Positions 7,850 to 17,500 of a DNA stretch of 59,845 bases are shown here, one piece after another. The DNA comes from Clostridium amylolyticum (lineage in GTDB: Bacteria > Bacillota > Clostridia > Clostridiales > Clostridiaceae): positions 1 through 59,845 of the forward strand of contig NZ_FQZO01000014.1 of the NCBI RefSeq assembly GCF_900142075.1, in the 5' to 3' direction. The position numbers and the translations under genes were made by a program. The notes beneath the pieces were generated by a model. It did not search any database and had not been told where the DNA came from. It saw nothing but the letters and a program-made list of their open reading frames with translations. Within the stretch, counting starts at the first letter, position 1, and each line of letters begins with the position of its first letter.

Positions 7850-8109
7850 ATATATATTGGTTATATTATATTGTAACTATAAAATTTTCATACTAAAACC
7901 TTTGAAGAGAATAGTAATATGGTTTTAATTTTAAGAGAGTCAGTGTTAGGTGAAAACTGATAATTAATCCTTATGAATCCACCTCTGAGGGACTGCGATG
8001 AGCAGTACGGCTTAAACCGTTATTTTGTTGAGAGGATAGCTTTATCAAGCTATCAATTAGGGTGGTAACGCGGAGTCTTTCGTCCCTTTGTGGATGTAAG
8101 GCTCTTTTT
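7850..8109 (+). promoter_or_regulatory. T-box riboswitch, serine-specific
   Basis: The T-box sequence agggtggtaacgcgg (8059-8073) is present. Stem I features include ggtgaaaactga near 7949-7960. Specifier TCC (Ser) at 7978-7980 lies in the usual gaa-codon-acctctgag setting. A stem III hairpin, gatagctt/aagctatc, is at 8035-8055. Gagtctt (8073-8079) pairs with aaggctc (8098-8104) ahead of five T as the terminator, while aggg/ccct forms the antiterminator. Uncharged tRNA-Ser would stabilise the antiterminator and switch serS on. Confidence 0.92.
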
Positions 8110-8225
8110 ATTTTGCTTTAATATATAAGCTTATCAAGCTATGTATAGATAATTTAAACCTATGTATACAAATGTACTCCACGGTACTTAATAATATATT
8201 TTTATGTAGAAAGGGGAAATTTTAA

Positions 8226-9506
8226 ATGTTAGATCTTAAAAGAATTAGAAATAATTCAGAAGAAATTAAACAAGCTTTAAATGATAGAGGAGAAAATTTT
8301 GATATATCTGTTATAGATGAAATAATAGCTCTTGATGAAAAAAGAAGACAGATATTAGTGGAGGTAGAAGCTTTAAAAAGCAAGAGAAATCAAGTATCTG
8401 CTGAAATACCGAAACTTAAAAAAGCTGGCCAGGATGTAACACCTATCATGGAAGAGATGAGACAGATAGGGGATAAAGTTAAGGCTTTTGATACTGAAGT
8501 ATCAGAAATTGATGAAAAAATTAAATATATTATGATGAGGATACCTAATATACCTAATGCAGAAGTTCCTAATGGTAACACTGATGAGGATAATGTAGAA
8601 ATTAGAAAATGGGGAGAGCCCACAAAATTTAATTTTGAACCAAAGGCTCATTGGGATTTAGGTACAGATTTAAATGCTTTAGACTTTGATAGGGCAGTTA
8701 AGGTAACAGGAAGCAGATTTACTATGTATAAAGGCTTAGGAGCAAGATTAGAAAGAGCTATTATAAACTATTTCCTTCAAAAACACACCATAGAAAATGA
8801 CTATGTGGAAATATTCCCACCTTTCATGGTAAATAGAGAAAGCATGACTGGTACAGGACAGCTTCCTAAATTTGAAGAAGATGCTTTTAAGATCCAAGGA
8901 GAGGATTATTTCTTAATCCCTACTGCAGAGGTTCCTGTAACAAACATGTACAGGGATGAAATGTTAAAAGGTGAAGAGCTTCCAATAAAACATGCAGCTT
9001 ATAGTGCTTGCTTCAGAGCAGAAGCTGGTTCAGCTGGAAGAGATACTAGAGGTCTTATAAGACAACATCAATTCAATAAAGTAGAGCTAGTTAAGTTCTG
9101 TAAACCAGAAGATTCATATAATGAGCTGGAAAATCTAGTTAAAGATGCAGAATCAGTGCTTCAGGGCCTTGGACTACCTTATAGAGTAGTTAAGATATGC
9201 AAAGGCGATTTAGGCTTTACAGCAGCCTTTAAATACGATATAGAAGTATGGATGCCTAGCTACAATAGATACGTAGAAATTTCAAGCTGCAGTAACTTTG
9301 AAGACTTCCAAGCTAGAAGAGCAAATATAAGATACAAAAATACTCCAAAGGATAAGCCACAATTCGTGCATACTCTAAACGGATCAGGAGTAGCCATAGG
9401 CAGAACCGTAGCTGCTATATTAGAAAACTTCCAACAAGAAGATGGAAGCATAGTGGTACCAGAAGTTTTAAGACCTTTCATGGGCGTAGACATAATAAAA
9501 AAGTAA
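8226..9506 (+). CDS. serS: Seryl-tRNA synthetase
   Basis: A 426-residue class II synthetase that charges tRNA-Ser (and tRNA-Sec where present). The N-terminal 110 residues form the antiparallel coiled-coil arm that grips the long variable arm of tRNA-Ser. The catalytic domain follows, with motif 2 (CFRAEAGSAGRDTRGLIR) and motif 3 (GVAIGRTVAAILEN). TAEVPVTN, the serine and adenylate contact region, is also visible. The length is normal. The ATG has RBS aaagggg. It is controlled by the T-box upstream, and two tRNA-Ser genes lie downstream. Confidence 0.98.
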   Translation: MLDLKRIRNNSEEIKQALNDRGENFDISVIDEIIALDEKRRQILVEVEALKSKRNQVSAEIPKLKKAGQDVTPIMEEMRQIGDKVKAFDTEVSEIDEKIKYIMMRIPNIPNAEVPNGNTDEDNVEIRKWGEPTKFNFEPKAHWDLGTDLNALDFDRAVKVTGSRFTMYKGLGARLERAIINYFLQKHTIENDYVEIFPPFMVNRESMTGTGQLPKFEEDAFKIQGEDYFLIPTAEVPVTNMYRDEMLKGEELPIKHAAYSACFRAEAGSAGRDTRGLIRQHQFNKVELVKFCKPEDSYNELENLVKDAESVLQGLGLPYRVVKICKGDLGFTAAFKYDIEVWMPSYNRYVEISSCSNFEDFQARRANIRYKNTPKDKPQFVHTLNGSGVAIGRTVAAILENFQQEDGSIVVPEVLRPFMGVDIIKK

Positions 9507-9524
9507 TTGTAAAATAATGTACCG

Positions 9525-9594
9525 CCCCTGGGGTGCTCCCATTTTTATGGAAGCACCCCAGGGGTAGTGACAGTAATTGGTTATTAATTACTGA
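9525..9594 (+). terminator. GC-rich hairpin after serS, with a second small hairpin
   Basis: A perfect 13-bp stem, cccctggggtgct (9525-9537) / agcaccccagggg (9552-9564), is strikingly GC-rich for this genome. It is followed by a second stem, cagtaatt/aattactg (9571-9594). Neither has a T-run, so it may stabilise the mRNA 3' end or terminate poorly rather than act as a standard terminator. Confidence 0.6.
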
Positions 9595-9661
9595 TATGCA
9601 AAATTATCATGAATTGTAATAAATTAATAGCAAATATCCATGAGTATTTAAATAAAAAATG

Positions 9662-9690
9662 TTGACATAGTATAAAGCAGTTGTTATAAT
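9662..9690 (+). promoter_or_regulatory. Promoter of the tRNA-Ser pair
   Basis: A consensus TTGACA (9662-9667), a 17-base spacer and TATAAT (9685-9690) lie 18 bases before the first tRNA-Ser gene. Confidence 0.85.
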
Positions 9691-9708
9691 AATACTCGTG
9701 ACTAATAT

Positions 9709-9799
9709 GGAAAGATGGTCGAGTTGGTTTAAGGCACCGGTCTTGAAAACCGGCGTACGGGTGACCGTACCGTGGGTTCGAATCCCACTCTTTCCGCCA
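9709..9799 (+). tRNA. tRNA-Ser (TGA)
   Basis: A 91-base class II tRNA. Acceptor GGAAAGA pairs with TCTTTCC, and the anticodon TGA is in loop CTTGAAA. The long variable arm includes tacgggtgaccgta, and GCCA is encoded at the 3' end. It sits downstream of serS, under its own promoter. Confidence 0.97.
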
Positions 9800-9834
9800 C
9801 TACAATTTAATAATATTAATATATTGTAGGACAT

Positions 9835-9925
9835 GGAGAAATACTCAAGTGGCCGAAGAGGCGCCCCTGCTAAGGGCGTAGGTCGGGTAACCGGCGCGAG
9901 GGTTCAAATCCCTCTTTCTCCGCCA
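9835..9925 (+). tRNA. tRNA-Ser (GCT)
   Basis: A 91-base class II tRNA. Acceptor GGAGAAA pairs with TTTCTCC, and the anticodon GCT is in loop CTGCTAA. It has a long variable arm and encoded GCCA. It is 35 bases behind the TGA isoacceptor and is probably co-transcribed. Confidence 0.97.
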
Positions 9926-9930
9926 AGAAA

Positions 9931-9960
9931 ACACCTAACTATTTTGTTAGGTGTTTTTAT
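9931..9960 (+). terminator. Terminator of the tRNA-Ser transcript
   Basis: Stem acacctaac / gttaggtgt with a six-base loop, followed by a T-run that continues to 9970. It lies directly behind tRNA-Ser(GCT). Confidence 0.9.
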
Positions 9961-10069
9961 TTTTTTTTATTATTATTGTAAAATCTATCATAGATAAATA
10001 CCATATATTAGATTTATTTATAATATTAGTATATAATGTAAATATTGATAATAAGGGGGAGTTAGATTT

Positions 10070-10537
10070 ATGAAGGAATATATTAAATGGGGAGTTATAT
10101 CATTAATTATAATTACATTTGTTGGAGGAATAACATTTTTTACATGGAGGTTATTCTTTTATAAAAATAATGTTGAAAAAATTGAGGACAACCCTACTAC
10201 TGAGCAGAAAGTTATTATAGATCAAGAATTTGAAACTAAGGAAACTATTGCGGTAGAAGAGTTAGTGGATAAGGTGAGCATATACACCATGATGCATGAA
10301 ATGGCTAATACAAAAATCGTAGCAGAAGATGGTATGATATGGGGACTGCAGCCTATGACAAAAGACAGGATAATAGCAGTAAGAACAGCTTTAAAGAAGA
10401 ATGATCCAAGCCACAAAAGATTATTTGAGATTTTAGACAGATGGGAAAATAAAGATTTTACTCAAGGGGTAGAGGATCACAATTATTTATGGAAACTATT
10501 AGATGGAAATGTGGGGAAGGCTGTAAGGCTTAGATAG
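10070..10537 (+). CDS. Membrane-anchored DUF6241-like protein
   Basis: A 155-residue protein. One hydrophobic segment at residues 8-30 (WGVISLIIITFVGGITFFTW) acts as an anchor. A soluble domain follows, with the pattern MHEMANTKIVAED...WGLQPMT...ILDRWENKDFTQGVEDHNYLW...GNVGKAVRL. This resembles the C-terminal domain of small Firmicute proteins grouped as DUF6241, of unknown function. RBS aaggggga is a few bases before the ATG. It stands alone between the tRNA genes and an ArsC-like gene and has its own terminator. I do not infer a function. Confidence 0.7.
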   Translation: MKEYIKWGVISLIIITFVGGITFFTWRLFFYKNNVEKIEDNPTTEQKVIIDQEFETKETIAVEELVDKVSIYTMMHEMANTKIVAEDGMIWGLQPMTKDRIIAVRTALKKNDPSHKRLFEILDRWENKDFTQGVEDHNYLWKLLDGNVGKAVRLR

Positions 10538-10570
10538 TTTTTTTAATATGATAAATTTTATTAGGTTTTA

Positions 10571-10597
10571 AGAGGAGAATTACTTCCTCTTTTTTAT
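10571..10597 (+). terminator. Terminator after the DUF6241-like gene
   Basis: Stem agagga/tcctct around gaattact (10571-10590), followed by a T-rich run. Confidence 0.75.
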
Positions 10598-10658
10598 TTA
10601 TAAAAATTCAATTATGGATTAAAATAAAATTTAAATTTCATATTTACGTTACACATTC

Positions 10659-10679
10659 TTGTACAGTTATTAAGTACAA
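10659..10679. promoter_or_regulatory. Inverted repeat upstream of the ArsC-like gene
   Basis: The half-sites TTGTAC (10659-10664) and GTACAA (10674-10679) flank a 9-base centre. They lie just upstream of a TATAAT-like box at 10694-10699 with no clear -35. The position would suit a regulator site for the next gene; the binding protein is unknown. Confidence 0.35.
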
Positions 10680-10726
10680 TGATAACATAAGGGTATAATA
10701 TAAAATGAAGAATGGAGGAATAATTA

Positions 10727-11080
10727 ATGAAATATTTATTTTTACAATATCCAAAATGCAGCACCTGTCAAAAGGCTAAAAAATGGCTTAATGAAAATAA
10801 TATAGATTATGAGGAAAGACATATAGTAGAGAAAAATCCTAATGCTTCAGAGCTTAAAACCTGGATTTCACAAAGTGGTCTTCCCATTAAAAAGTTTTTT
10901 AATACCAGCGGAAACTTATATAAAGAAATGAATCTAAAAGATAAGCTTACTAATATGTCAGAAGAGGAACAAATTCAGCTACTATCCACCAATGGAATGC
11001 TAGTAAAAAGACCAATATTGGTTGGGGAGGATAAGGTGTTGGTGGGCTTTAAATTGGAACAATGGAGCGAGATAATTTAG
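10727..11080 (+). CDS. ArsC/Spx-family thioredoxin-fold protein (YffB-like)
   Basis: A 117-residue cytoplasmic protein of the arsenate-reductase/Spx family. The N-terminal redox motif is C11-S-T-C14 (YPKCSTCQKAKKWL). The body has the usual family blocks: VEKNPNASELKTWI, KKFFNTSGNLYKEM, and MLVKRPILV with the family's cis-Pro. No ars operon or RNA-polymerase-binding evidence is present, so it could be a reductase, a glutathione-independent YffB-type protein or an Spx-like regulator. It ends 15 bases before addB, whose RBS follows its stop, so co-transcription is possible. RBS ggagg precedes the ATG. Confidence 0.85.
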   Translation: MKYLFLQYPKCSTCQKAKKWLNENNIDYEERHIVEKNPNASELKTWISQSGLPIKKFFNTSGNLYKEMNLKDKLTNMSEEEQIQLLSTNGMLVKRPILVGEDKVLVGFKLEQWSEII

Positions 11081-11095
11081 AATTGAGGAGGAATT

Positions 11096-14000
11096 ATGAG
11101 TTTAAGATTTGTATTTGGTAGAGGCGGCAGCGGGAAAAGTACATATTGCCTAGAGCAGATTAAAAAGCGTATAGATGAAGGCAGTAAAAATAAATTAATA
11201 CTGTTAGTACCTGAGCAGTTTTCTTTTACTGCGGAAAAAAATCTCTTGAGAGCCGTGGGAGAGCTGGGCATATTAAAGGCGGAAGTTCTTAGCTTTAAGA
11301 GGATGGCTCATAATGTCTTTAGTGAGGTAGGAGGAGTTACCCATAAAAGGATGAATGATGCGGGTAAATCTATGCTGCTTTATAAAATAATAGAAGAGTC
11401 TAAAGAGGATATGCAGATATTTTATAATGCCAGCAAGCAGCAAGGCTTTGTAGATATAATAAATGAAGCCATATCTGAGTTTAAAAAGTATAATATTACC
11501 CCGGAAATGTTAGAGGTAAGTTCTTCAAGTTTTGATGATAAATCTGAGTTATATAAGAAGCTTCAGGATTTAAGTTTTTTATATTCAAAATTTGAAGAGG
11601 GTATAAAAGATAAGTTTTTAGATCCTCAAGATGAATTAACCTTTCTAGCGGAAAAACTCCAAGGTTGTAATATATATAATGATGCAGAGATATGGATAGA
11701 TGAATTTACTACCTTTACTCCTCAACAATATGCTGTTATAGAAAGGCTTTTAAATTGCGCTTCAACTATCAATATAACACTTCTTTCAGATTCCTTAAGT
11801 CTTTATGACATTCACGATACCACAGATATCTTTAATGTTACTAAAACCACTGAAAGAAGAATTTTAGATATTGCTGAAAGAAATAATATAGCTTATTTAA
11901 AACCTATAGATTTAAATAAGGATTGTTGTCCAAGATTTGAAAACAGTGAGGAACTTCAGCATATAGAAAAGCACTTCTTCTCCTTCCCTTATAGCTATTA
12001 TAATAAAGAAACGGACAAATTAAGGCTGTATAAAGCACAAAATAATTATGAAGAAATGGACTTTATAGCCAGGGATATTTTAAGGCTTGTTAGAGATGAA
12101 GGATATAGATTTAAGGATATAGCTGTAGTATGCAGAGACTTGGATAGATACGAAAAGCTCTCTACAGTTATATTTAGAGAATATGATATACCTTATTTCA
12201 TGGATAAAAAGATTGATATTATGGATAATCCATTGGTGGTTTTAATAAATTCCTTGTTTGAAATATTCACCAAAAACTGGTCCTATGAAGCGGTATTTAG
12301 ATATCTTAAGACAGGGCTTACAGGTATAGCTATGGAAGATATAGATATCCTTGAAAATTATGTATTAGCTAACGGTATAAGAGGCAGCAAGTGGATGGAG
12401 GATATGTGGGGTTATAGGCTAAGCTATGGCTTTCAAGAAGAGGCTATGGGGCTTTATGAAAGCTCTATTATAAACAGGGTAAATGAAACCAGAGAAGCTG
12501 TGGTAGATCCTTTGCTTAATATATACAAAAAGATAAATAGTAAAGCAAAGGTAAAAGATTTATGCGTAGCTATTTACGACTATATAGTAGAAATTGGTGC
12601 CCTAGAGAGGATGCAGCAGTGGAGTGATAAATTTAAGAGCCAGGGAGAACAAGAAAATGTAAGCGAATATGACCAGGTAATAGATTTTATCATGGGTGTT
12701 CTTGATCAGCTGGTAGAAACCATGGGAGAAGAATATATAAAGATAGAAGATTTTGCAAAAATACTTAATGTGGGCTTTTCAAAATGTGAAATAGGGCTTA
12801 TTCCTGTTTCTTTAGATCAATTAAAGGTTGGAGACATAGCTAGAATAAAAAGCCAAGACGTTAAGGTTTTATATATTATAGGCATTAATGATGGTATATT
12901 TCCTAAGGCAGATAAAGATGAAGGAATACTATCTGATAATGATAGGATGAATTTAAAAGAGAGAGGAATTCAGCTGGCAGCAGATACTAAAACTAAAGCT
13001 TTTGAAGAGCAGCTTTTAGTTTATACAGCACTAACTATGTCCAGTAAATACTTAATGCTCACTTATCCTATGGCAGATTTTGAAGGAAAAGCCTTAAGAC
13101 CTTCCATAGTAATATCTAGAGCTAAAAAGATATTCCCAAAACTCATAGAAGAAAGCGATATAGTAAAGAAAAATATTAAATATATAGAGTTAGAAAAAGT
13201 TTCAGCACCACAACCAACCTTTAATGAGCTTATAGGAGCCTTAAGGCGGGATTATGAAGGGGAAGAAGTGGAAGATATATGGAAGCAGGCTCAAAAGTGG
13301 TATGAAGAAAAACAGGTATGGAGAGAAAAGTCTGAAAGGATAATGGAAGGTTTAACCTATAGCAATCAAGTAGAAAATATAAATTCTGAAAAAATAAGAA
13401 ATCTTTACGGAAGGCCTCATTATTTCAGTGTATCTAGACTAGAAAAATATGCAGAATGCCCTTTTGCTTATTTTGTTCAGTATGGTCTTAAAGCAAAGGA
13501 TAGAAAGATATATGAGCTAAATCCTCCTGACCTAGGAAGCTTTATGCATGAGGTAATAGATAAATTCTCTCATGATATTGATAGCGTAGGTAGCAGTTGG
13601 AGAGAACTCACTCCTGAATATACCAGAAGCACCATTTCAACCATAGTAGATGAAATGCTTTCAGAAAAGACCAATTCCATACTAAATAGCTCTGCCAGGT
13701 ATAAATATATAGGAAACAGGGTTAAAAGAATAATTACTAAGTCTGTGAATATCATTGCTGAACAGATAAAAAGAGGAAGCTTTGAACCATTAGGTTATGA
13801 GATGACCTTTGGAAAAAGTAAAGAAGATGATATGCCTGCCCTTAAGATAGAGCTTCCTTCTGGAGAAGAGGTTTTTCTTAGAGGAAGAATAGATAGAGTG
13901 GACACCATGGAATTTGAGGGAAAAACCTATATAAGAATAATAGATTATAAATCTGGAAATAAAGAGCTAGATTTATCTGATATATACTATGGCCTTCAAA

Positions 14001-14578
14001 TTCAGCTGCTTATTTATTTAGAAGCCCTTATATCAAACTCAGAAACCCTTATAAAACATCAAAGCATACCAGGAGCTATACTATATTTTAGACTGGATGA
14101 CCCTATAGTAAAAGGAAATCCAAGCATGACAGAGGAAGAAGTAAAAGAACAAATAATGAAAAAGCTTAAGATGAAAGGGTTATTGTTAGATGATGCTAAG
14201 GTTATTAAGGAAATGGATAAGTCTATGACTAGTTATTCATTGATTATACCAGCAAAGCTTAATAAAGATGACACCTTAAGTAAAAGCAGCTCTGCCATTA
14301 CTCAAGAACAATTTGAAATACTAAGAAACTATGTTAGAGAAAGCTTAGTTAAATTATGTGATGAGATGCTGGAGGGTAACATTAAGATAAAACCAGCTAA
14401 AAAATTAAAATATACTGCTTGTGAGAACTGTAACTATGCATCGGTATGTCAGTTTGATACCAGCATGAAGGATAATAAATATAATTATTTATCTAAAAAA
14501 GATGATGAGGATATATGGGAACTTATGAAAAAGAAAATTGAACATGAGGTGGAAGGAGGAGAGGAAAATGGCAACTAA
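11096..14578 (+). CDS. addB: AddB, helicase-nuclease subunit B
   Basis: A 1160-residue subunit of the AddAB complex, which resects double-strand breaks and loads RecA. The N-terminus has a Walker A (GRGGSGKSTYC, residues 8-18) and UvrD/Rep-like inactive helicase blocks. The C-terminal RecB-type nuclease has GRIDRVD and D950-Y-K952 (IDYKSGNK). The iron-sulfur cysteines of AddB are all present: Cys788 (CPFAYF), Cys1109, Cys1112 and Cys1118 (CENCNYASVC). The length matches Bacillus AddB. RBS gaggagg precedes the ATG. It overlaps addA by 11 bases, so the two are translationally coupled. Confidence 0.97.
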   Translation: MSLRFVFGRGGSGKSTYCLEQIKKRIDEGSKNKLILLVPEQFSFTAEKNLLRAVGELGILKAEVLSFKRMAHNVFSEVGGVTHKRMNDAGKSMLLYKIIEESKEDMQIFYNASKQQGFVDIINEAISEFKKYNITPEMLEVSSSSFDDKSELYKKLQDLSFLYSKFEEGIKDKFLDPQDELTFLAEKLQGCNIYNDAEIWIDEFTTFTPQQYAVIERLLNCASTINITLLSDSLSLYDIHDTTDIFNVTKTTERRILDIAERNNIAYLKPIDLNKDCCPRFENSEELQHIEKHFFSFPYSYYNKETDKLRLYKAQNNYEEMDFIARDILRLVRDEGYRFKDIAVVCRDLDRYEKLSTVIFREYDIPYFMDKKIDIMDNPLVVLINSLFEIFTKNWSYEAVFRYLKTGLTGIAMEDIDILENYVLANGIRGSKWMEDMWGYRLSYGFQEEAMGLYESSIINRVNETREAVVDPLLNIYKKINSKAKVKDLCVAIYDYIVEIGALERMQQWSDKFKSQGEQENVSEYDQVIDFIMGVLDQLVETMGEEYIKIEDFAKILNVGFSKCEIGLIPVSLDQLKVGDIARIKSQDVKVLYIIGINDGIFPKADKDEGILSDNDRMNLKERGIQLAADTKTKAFEEQLLVYTALTMSSKYLMLTYPMADFEGKALRPSIVISRAKKIFPKLIEESDIVKKNIKYIELEKVSAPQPTFNELIGALRRDYEGEEVEDIWKQAQKWYEEKQVWREKSERIMEGLTYSNQVENINSEKIRNLYGRPHYFSVSRLEKYAECPFAYFVQYGLKAKDRKIYELNPPDLGSFMHEVIDKFSHDIDSVGSSWRELTPEYTRSTISTIVDEMLSEKTNSILNSSARYKYIGNRVKRIITKSVNIIAEQIKRGSFEPLGYEMTFGKSKEDDMPALKIELPSGEEVFLRGRIDRVDTMEFEGKTYIRIIDYKSGNKELDLSDIYYGLQIQLLIYLEALISNSETLIKHQSIPGAILYFRLDDPIVKGNPSMTEEEVKEQIMKKLKMKGLLLDDAKVIKEMDKSMTSYSLIIPAKLNKDDTLSKSSSAITQEQFEILRNYVRESLVKLCDEMLEGNIKIKPAKKLKYTACENCNYASVCQFDTSMKDNKYNYLSKKDDEDIWELMKKKIEHEVEGGEENGN

Positions 14579-17500
14579 ATGGACCAATGAGCAGCTTCAA
14601 GCTATTGAAACTAGAGAATGCAACCTTCTTGTAGCAGCAGCTGCGGGAGCGGGGAAAACTGCAGTATTGGTAGAAAGAATAATAAAAATAATAACTAATA
14701 CTAAAAAACCAGTGGATATAGATAAGCTTTTGGTGGTTACCTTTACCAATGCCGCTGCAGCAGAAATGAGAGAAAGAATAGCAGATGCCATTTCAAAGGA
14801 ATTGGATAAAAATCCAGATTCTAAGCTGTTGCAAAGGCAGCTTACCCTCCTTAGCCGTTCCAATATTACAACTATGCACTCTTTTTGCTTGGATGTAATA
14901 AGAAATAATTTTCATCATATAGATTTAGATCCTGGTTTTAGAATAGCCAACGATACTGAGGCTATATTAATGAAACAGGATATACTTCAAGAACTTTTCG
15001 AAGATAAATTTGAAGATCATAATGAAAGCTTTATAAATTTAGTAGAGGCTTTTGGCGGTGGCCGTGATGATAGAAGGTTACAGGAGCTTATTTATAGTCT
15101 CTATAATTTTTCCATGAGCGGTTCCTGGCCAGAAAAGTGGCTTATAGATAAGGCAGAAGAGTTTAATATATCAGAAGACTTTGATATCAGTGAAAGCATT
15201 TGGGGAAAGGTACTGCTGCAAGGGGCTCAGGTAGAGCTTAAGGGCTTAAAAGGAAGAATAAAATTTGCCATAGAAATATGTGAAAATACAGAAGGCTTAG
15301 AGCCTTACATTGATAATTTTAATGAAGATCTTACTTTAATAGATAATCTCTACCAAGCTGTTAATCAGGGTTTTCAAGCTGCAGAAACAGTGTTTATGAA
15401 TTCTGGTTTCTCAAAGTTAAAAACCGTTAGAAAGGCTAATGTATCTGATGAAGAAGCTCAAAAGAGAGTTAAGGATATAAGAGATGAAATTAAGAAAAAG
15501 GTAAGCGGTATAAGCAAAAGCATGTTTTCTATTTCAGTGGAAGATAGTGTAAGTAATATTAAAGCTATGTACCCATTAATGAAAGAGCTTTCTCAATTAG
15601 TTTTAGAATTTAATGAAAGATATAGAAATGCCAAAAAGGAAAGAGGTATATTAGATTTTAATGATTTAGAGCATTACTGTTTAGATATATTAGTAGATAA
15701 GAGCAGTGGAGAAATAAAGCCTAGTCCTGTGGCTTTAGAGCTTAGAGAGAGCTTTGATGAGATATTAGTAGATGAATATCAGGATAGCAATAACGTTCAA
15801 GAAACTATTATAAATATGGTGTCTAAAAAGTTTACGGATACTCCCAATGTATTTATGGTGGGAGATGTTAAGCAGAGTATATATAGATTTAGACAAGCAA
15901 AACCAGAGTTATTCTTAGATAAATATAATAATTATTCAGAAGAGGAAGGTTCATTAAATAGAAAAATACTTTTATATAAAAACTTTAGAAGCAGAGAAGA
16001 AGTTATAAATGGAGTTAATTATATATTTAAAGAGCTAATGTCAAAAACCGTAGGAGAGCTTGATTATACTTCTAAAGAAGCTTTAAACCTTGGAGCATCC
16101 TATAAGGAAAATGAAGAGGAAAAAGCCATAGTGGGAGGAGAAATTGAACTTCATATTTTAGATAGAAGCTCTGAAAGATCAGAGGAAGAGATAGAAGAAG
16201 AGGAAAAGGTAACAGGAGTAGAGGAAGGAAGCAGTGAGCTTTCAGAAGAAGAATTAGATAATATACAGCTGGAAGCCAGGTTAGTGGCAAAAAGGATACA
16301 GCATCTCATAAACCCTTCAGAAGATGGTGAATTTAAGGTCTTTGATAAGGACTTAGGAGATTATAGAAGGGTAAGATATAAAGATATAGTAATACTTTTA
16401 AGAGCTACCACGGAATGGGCCCCGGTGTTTGGAGAAGAATTAGGCCTTCAAGGAATTCCTGTATATGCTGATTCTGGTACAGGTTATTTTCAAACCGTGG
16501 AGATTAGGACCATAATGGCACTACTGCAAGTTATAGATAACCCTATGCAGGATATCCCTATGATAGCTGTATTACGTTCTCCTATATTTTCCTTTACCCC
16601 AGAAGATCTTTCGGATATAAGAATGTATAATAAGGAACAGTACTTTTATGAAAATATAAAGGATATAGAAGAAAGCAGTGAAGAAGAAGACTTCCCACAG
16701 GAACTTAAAGAAAAATGTAGCTATTTTATGGAGTATTTAATTAAATGGAGAGAAAAATCCATTTACATGCCCATAGATGAATTTATCTGGTACCTTTACA
16801 TGGATACCTCCTACTATGGCTATGTAGGGGCTATGGCTAAGGGAGCACAGCGTCAGGCTAACTTAAGAATACTTTTCCAGCGTGCTAGAGAATATGATAA
16901 AACCAGCTACAAAGGGTTGTTTAATTTTATTAACTTTATAAACAAGTTGAGAAAAAGCAGCGGAGATATGGGAAGTGCCAAAATGCTGGGAGAAAATGAA
17001 GATGTGGTTAGGATAATGAGCATTCATAAGAGTAAAGGACTGGAATTTCCTGTGGTAATACTTTCAGGCACAGGAAAGAATTTTAATCTTATGGATTTAA
17101 ACAGAAGTATTTTATATCATGAAGAATTAGGGTATGGTCCAGATTTTGTGGATATTGAAAATAGAATTAGTTATCCTACCATGGCTAAAGAGGCCATTAA
17201 AAGAAAAATAAAGCTAGAAAGTTTATCCGAAGAGATGAGAGTGCTTTACGTAGCCTTTACTAGAGCTAAGGAAAAACTAATAATTACAGGTTCTGTTAAT
17301 AAGTTAGAAGCTTCTGCAGATAAATGGTGCCAATCTGCTGCTTCAGAAGGAAAGCTTCCGGAATCCGAAGTTATGAAAGGCAAGAGCTATTTAGACTGGC
17401 TAGGCATGGCATTAGCTAAGCATAAACAAGGAGAAGCTATAAGAAAGGTTAATAATAGTGAGGTTTCCATAACCAATGAAGATGAGTTATCCACATGGAG

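Noticed and set aside
9607..9834. Leftward open frame across tRNA-Ser
   Set aside because: It is the antisense of a clear tRNA gene and spacer.
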